Part shown: piece after piece, positions 6,530 through 9,020 of the stretch
How the letters are laid out: every line of letters starts with the position of its first letter
Numbering within the stretch: position 1 is the first letter of the stretch
Assembly: GCA_003486705.1 (NCBI GenBank)
Contig: DNGE01000136.1
Coordinates: 7,785-16,804 of the forward strand
DNA: 9,020 bases
Direction: 5' to 3'
Origin: Bacillota bacterium
GTDB taxonomy: Bacteria; Bacillota_I; Bacilli_A; MOL361; Turicibacteraceae
Made by a program: the position numbers and the translations under genes
The notes under the pieces: generated by a model
Told to the model about the DNA's origin: nothing
Database searches by the model: none
The model's input: the letters and a program-made list of their open reading frames with translations, nothing else

Positions 6530-6561
6530 TGTTAGCGTTTTATACCCTAATGGTATATACT
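6530..6561 (+). promoter_or_regulatory. Promoter region of the usp gene with an operator-like dyad
   Basis: TATACT (6556-6561) is a likely -10. A perfect dyad TATACC-CTAAT-GGTATA (6541-6557) overlaps its upstream edge, where a repressor would block RNA polymerase. An alternative reading, GTTAGC (6531) with TGGTAT (6551) at 14-bp spacing, loosely resembles a sigma-B promoter. The rest of 6393-6529 shows no other feature. Confidence 0.4.
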
Positions 6562-6603
6562 ATAGTAAAGGATATAAAATAAACTTCCGAAGGGGGCATT
6601 AAT

Positions 6604-7071
6604 ATGTATCGTAATATCTTGGTGGCTGTTGATGATAGTATCAAATCGAAAATGGCTTTTGATTCAGCAGTACATACTGCAGTGTCGTACAAATCTAAAT
6701 TAACTCTTTGTCACATCAAGAAAAACACGATTATTTATACGCCAATTGATCCAACAGGTATGTTATCAACGACTCATATATTTAAACAAGATGTATCTGA
6801 ATATATGATCGAAGAATTAGAAAACTATAAAAAACTAGCATTACAAGCCGGTGTACCAGAAGTTGAAATTGTTCATACATTTAGTTCTTCACCAGGACTT
6901 GCTATTGCTGAAGTTATTGCTCCAGGATATGAGATTGATTTAATCATTTGTGGAGCGAGCAACAAGTCTGGACTTGATCGTTTCTTACTCGGCAGTGTAT
7001 CAAACGATATCGTTAAACATGCAAAATGTGATGTAAAAATAATTCGAAATACAACTTATAAATTATCATAA
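6604..7071 (+). CDS. Universal stress protein, UspA family
   Basis: A 155-residue single-domain UspA-fold protein, normal for the family. These cytoplasmic proteins bind ATP or AMP and help cells survive starvation or stress; the partner here is unknown. The N-terminus YRNILVAVDDSIKSKMAF is the typical first strand, with the nucleotide-contacting Asp. The C-terminal nucleotide loop ICGASNKSGLDRFLLGSVS fits G-x2-G-x9-G-S with G117, G130 and S131, but the second glycine is N120, so ATP binding may be altered. The start is ATG at 6604 behind AGGGGG (6591-6596). It is a single-gene unit with its own promoter and terminator. It follows the GH13 gene in the same direction, but a strong terminator lies between, so a shared pathway is not implied. 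Confidence 0.92.
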   Translation: MYRNILVAVDDSIKSKMAFDSAVHTAVSYKSKLTLCHIKKNTIIYTPIDPTGMLSTTHIFKQDVSEYMIEELENYKKLALQAGVPEVEIVHTFSSSPGLAIAEVIAPGYEIDLIICGASNKSGLDRFLLGSVSNDIVKHAKCDVKIIRNTTYKLS

Positions 7072-7074
7072 TCG

Positions 7075-7109
7075 AAGATAGTTCCTTTTTTAGGAACTAT
7101 CTTTTTTTT
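7075..7109 (+). terminator. Terminator of the usp gene
   Basis: AAGATAGTTCC (7075-7085) pairs perfectly with GGAACTATCTT (7093-7103) over a 7-nt loop and is followed by a run of T to 7109. This is a classic intrinsic terminator three bases after the stop codon. Confidence 0.93.
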
Positions 7110-7184
7110 ATACCCCCTCCCTATTCTTTATCATACCGGTCTATTAATTATCTTTAGCTTTATTAGAAACTCAACTTTAAATTA

Positions 7185-7213
7185 GGATATTTTGTCTTTT
7201 TCTGTTCAAACTA
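7185..7213 (+). promoter_or_regulatory. Sigma-G-like promoter of the ger operon
   Basis: GGATA (7185-7189), a 17-bp spacer and CAAACTA (7207-7213) resemble the forespore sigma-G consensus GHATR-n17/18-CATWMTA, with one mismatch in each element. The predicted start is near 7220, shortly before the ribosome binding site AGGTGA (7234-7239). Known gerA-type operons use sigma-G, which makes the match more believable. Confidence 0.45.
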
Positions 7214-7243
7214 AATAGCAGAAATTAAAAGGCAGGTGACATC

Positions 7244-8773
7244 ATGTTTAATTATTACAAAAATAAACTATTAGCTTATCAACAATCCAAAATTTCTTCC
7301 ACTACCTCACCGTCTCCATTAGAAACCAAAGCTTTATCATTAAATTTAAAAGATAATTTAGATACGTTAAAACAGTTATATCATAACTCTTCTGATTTAG
7401 TGATTAAGCAATTAACTGTGAACGGACAAGAGTTAGCTATTATATCGATTGAATCTATGATCAATTTCCAACTTGCAACGGACATGTTTTTAGAACCACT
7501 AATGGATTATGTAAATAAAAATCAGGACCCAAATGATTTATTTACCTATATGAGCGATAATATCACATTAGGAACAAACATTATTCAAATTGAAAAGTAC
7601 GAAGATGTTTTTCAAAATATTATGTCTGGGTCTGCTGTTATTTTGCTAAACAACTATCCTAGTGGCCTTGCCTTTAATGCTGTCGGATACGCTTATCGAA
7701 GTGTTGGCGAACCTTCAGGAGAAGTCAATTTAAGAGGTTCCCGTGAAGGGTTCACTGAAGTTATACGCCTCAATATGACAATGATTCGTCGTCGTCTTAA
7801 AACACCAGATTTAAAATTTGAACTCATGAAATGCGGAACTAAGAGTAAAACAGACATTTGTATTATGTATATGAATGACAAAGTCAATCATCAGTTTGTT
7901 GCGCAAATAAAAGAAAAATTAAGACAAATAAAACTTGATGATATTTTAGATTCAGGTTATATTCAACCATTCTTAGAAGGAAAACCTTTTTCTATTTTTT
8001 CTGATGTGGGGACAACAGAACGACCGGATACAATGTGCGCAAAGCTATCTGAAGGACGCATTGGGATTTTAGTAGACGGTACGCCTTTCGCCTTAATTAC
8101 TCCCTATTTTTTTACGGATAATTTTCAAAACTTTGATGACTATTGTAATAGACCTTATTTTGTTTTTCCAAACCGATTATTAAAATACATTGCCTTTTTT
8201 ATAACTATTTTATTACCTGGCACTTATGTTGCACTCGGTAACTTTCATCTTGAAATGTTTCCACACGCACTTCTTTACACCATTGCAACATCTCAAGAAA
8301 CAACCGCCTTCCCACTTTTATATCAAGCAATCATTATTGCTTTTATATACGAAATTATGTCGGAAGCAGGGCTTCGATTACAACGTCCGATTGGTTCGGC
8401 TGTTAGTATTATCGGTGCTTTAGTCATTGGTGATGCTGCTGTTTCTGCAGGATTAATTGGGTCTCCTATGGTTATGATTATTGCCTTAACCGCAATTACC
8501 GCATTCGTTGTGCCTACCTTGCATCAACCGCTTATTATCCTACGATTTGGTTTTATTATTTTAGGTGGAACTTTAGGTTTATTCGGAATTATCTTAGGCT
8601 GTTGTGCACTTCTATTGAATATCTGCGCGCTTGAAAATAATGGCTACCTTTATAGTTCTCCACTTAGCCCACTCGATCCTAATGCACTAAAAGACGTCAT
8701 ATTAAAAGTTAGTTGGAAATATATGAATAAAAAAACTGACAGTATAAATGATGACCAAGATAAGAAAGGTTAA
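7244..8773 (+). CDS. Spore germination receptor subunit, GerA family (GerAA/GerKA type)
   Basis: A 509-residue GerA-family subunit of the germinant receptor in the spore inner membrane, which triggers germination with GerB- and GerC-type partners. An N-terminal soluble domain (about 1-310) carries the conserved EPSGEVNLRGSREGFTE block (156-172). A membrane domain follows, with hydrophobic segments near 312-331, 357-374, 384-405, 407-426 and 432-460, including EAGLRLQRPIGSAVSIIGAL. The Pro-Phe-Pro usually found before the second segment reads Ala-Phe-Pro (355-357) here. The start is ATG at 7244 behind AGGTGA. The length is normal and no break is seen. The next gene, a GerB-type permease, begins 14 bases after the stop, as in gerA operons. 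The exact receptor type (GerA, GerB, GerK) and its germinant cannot be told. Confidence 0.94.
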   Translation: MFNYYKNKLLAYQQSKISSTTSPSPLETKALSLNLKDNLDTLKQLYHNSSDLVIKQLTVNGQELAIISIESMINFQLATDMFLEPLMDYVNKNQDPNDLFTYMSDNITLGTNIIQIEKYEDVFQNIMSGSAVILLNNYPSGLAFNAVGYAYRSVGEPSGEVNLRGSREGFTEVIRLNMTMIRRRLKTPDLKFELMKCGTKSKTDICIMYMNDKVNHQFVAQIKEKLRQIKLDDILDSGYIQPFLEGKPFSIFSDVGTTERPDTMCAKLSEGRIGILVDGTPFALITPYFFTDNFQNFDDYCNRPYFVFPNRLLKYIAFFITILLPGTYVALGNFHLEMFPHALLYTIATSQETTAFPLLYQAIIIAFIYEIMSEAGLRLQRPIGSAVSIIGALVIGDAAVSAGLIGSPMVMIIALTAITAFVVPTLHQPLIILRFGFIILGGTLGLFGIILGCCALLLNICALENNGYLYSSPLSPLDPNALKDVILKVSWKYMNKKTDSINDDQDKKG

Positions 8774-8787
8774 ACAGGTGGCTTAAT

Positions 8788-9020
8788 ATGTCTAAAAAAA
8801 TTACCGGCTATCAATTGGCCATTATTTTATATCTATGCAGAAGTTATACAACTTTAACTCATAAAAGTGGTGAACAGGATTTAATGATTGTCCTCTATTC
8901 CATTGTTTTAGGGGTTCTCATACAATTTCTATTTTTAATTCCTGCTTATATTTTATATAAGCGTTATAAAACATCTAATATCATTACTATTTCTAAACAG
9001 TATTCTTCAACCCTCGCAAT
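8788..9020 (+). CDS. Spore germination permease, GerB family (GerAB/GerKB type), 5' part
   Basis: The first 77 codons of an APC-like membrane permease of the GerAB family, running off the window end. It begins MSKKITGYQLAIILYLCRS, the usual opening of this family (short basic start, then the first membrane helix), followed by a second strongly hydrophobic segment around residues 36-56 and the basic YKRYK. In known receptors this subunit binds the germinant and shapes the channel. The start is ATG at 8788, behind CAGGTGG. It lies 14 bases after the GerA-family gene, so the two are one operon; a GerC-type lipoprotein gene would be expected beyond the window. Confidence 0.88.
   Translation, partial: MSKKITGYQLAIILYLCRSYTTLTHKSGEQDLMIVLYSIVLGVLIQFLFLIPAYILYKRYKTSNIITISKQYSSTLA

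Noticed and set aside
6530..6543. Second cre-like site TGTTAGCGTTTTAT upstream of usp
   Set aside because: It has three mismatches to the consensus, two of them at the conserved end, and is expected by chance in AT-rich DNA.
8226..8423. 65-codon plus-strand ORF inside the GerA-family gene
   Set aside because: It overlaps the membrane domain in another frame and has no start signals.
1..9020. CRISPR array, tRNA, rRNA or transposase genes
   Set aside because: I saw no regularly spaced repeats, cloverleaf-like sequence, rRNA core segments or transposase motifs on either strand.

Overview
The window looks like chromosome from a low-GC, endospore-forming member of the Bacillota (Firmicutes). The supporting signs are the AT-rich composition, strong AGGAGG-type ribosome binding sites, a tRNA-sensing T-box leader, the Gram-positive mnmL-mnmM (ytqA-ytqB) pair, a ytpB-type terpene synthase and a gerA-type spore germination operon. 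The genus cannot be fixed from the sequence alone; Turicibacter is a low-confidence guess.

Layout. Positions 1-661 (minus strand) carry the 5' end of leuS, cut by the window edge, behind a complete T-box leader with a leucine CUC specifier. A divergent promoter then starts mnmL (807-1799) and mnmM (1800-2372), joined with no gap and closed by a strong hairpin terminator. Positions 2373-2898 hold no intact gene. They contain the terminator, a frame-broken coding-like remnant on the minus strand (2505-2704) and a 168-bp stretch bounded by 18-bp perfect inverted repeats (2734-2901). The right-hand repeat supplies the stop codon of the next gene, ytpB (2899-3972, minus strand), a class I terpene synthase of the tetraprenyl-beta-curcumene synthase family. 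Divergent from it is a large cytoplasmic GH13 enzyme (4200-6323) that most resembles Thermotoga-type maltosyltransferase; a CcpA (cre)-like site and an extended -10 promoter lie upstream. After its terminator come a 25-bp dyad, a promoter with its own dyad, and a UspA-type universal stress protein (6604-7071) with its own terminator. A sigma-G-like promoter then precedes a GerA-family germinant receptor subunit (7244-8773) and the start of its GerB-family permease partner (8788 to the window end).

How the genes relate. leuS and mnmL-mnmM both concern tRNA (charging and wobble-base modification) and diverge from one intergenic region. leuS-ytqA-ytqB-ytpB are found close together in Bacillus too, so this half is probably an old conserved neighbourhood. 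The GH13 gene, the usp gene and the ger operon each have their own promoter, and the first two have clear terminators, so they are independent units. The GH13 enzyme probably remodels intracellular maltodextrin or glycogen under carbon control. The ger operon would be expressed late in the forespore.

I see no clear new multi-gene system. The most unusual items are the inverted-repeat element at the ytpB 3' end, the degraded ORF beside it, and the maltosyltransferase-like GH13 gene with a likely cre site.
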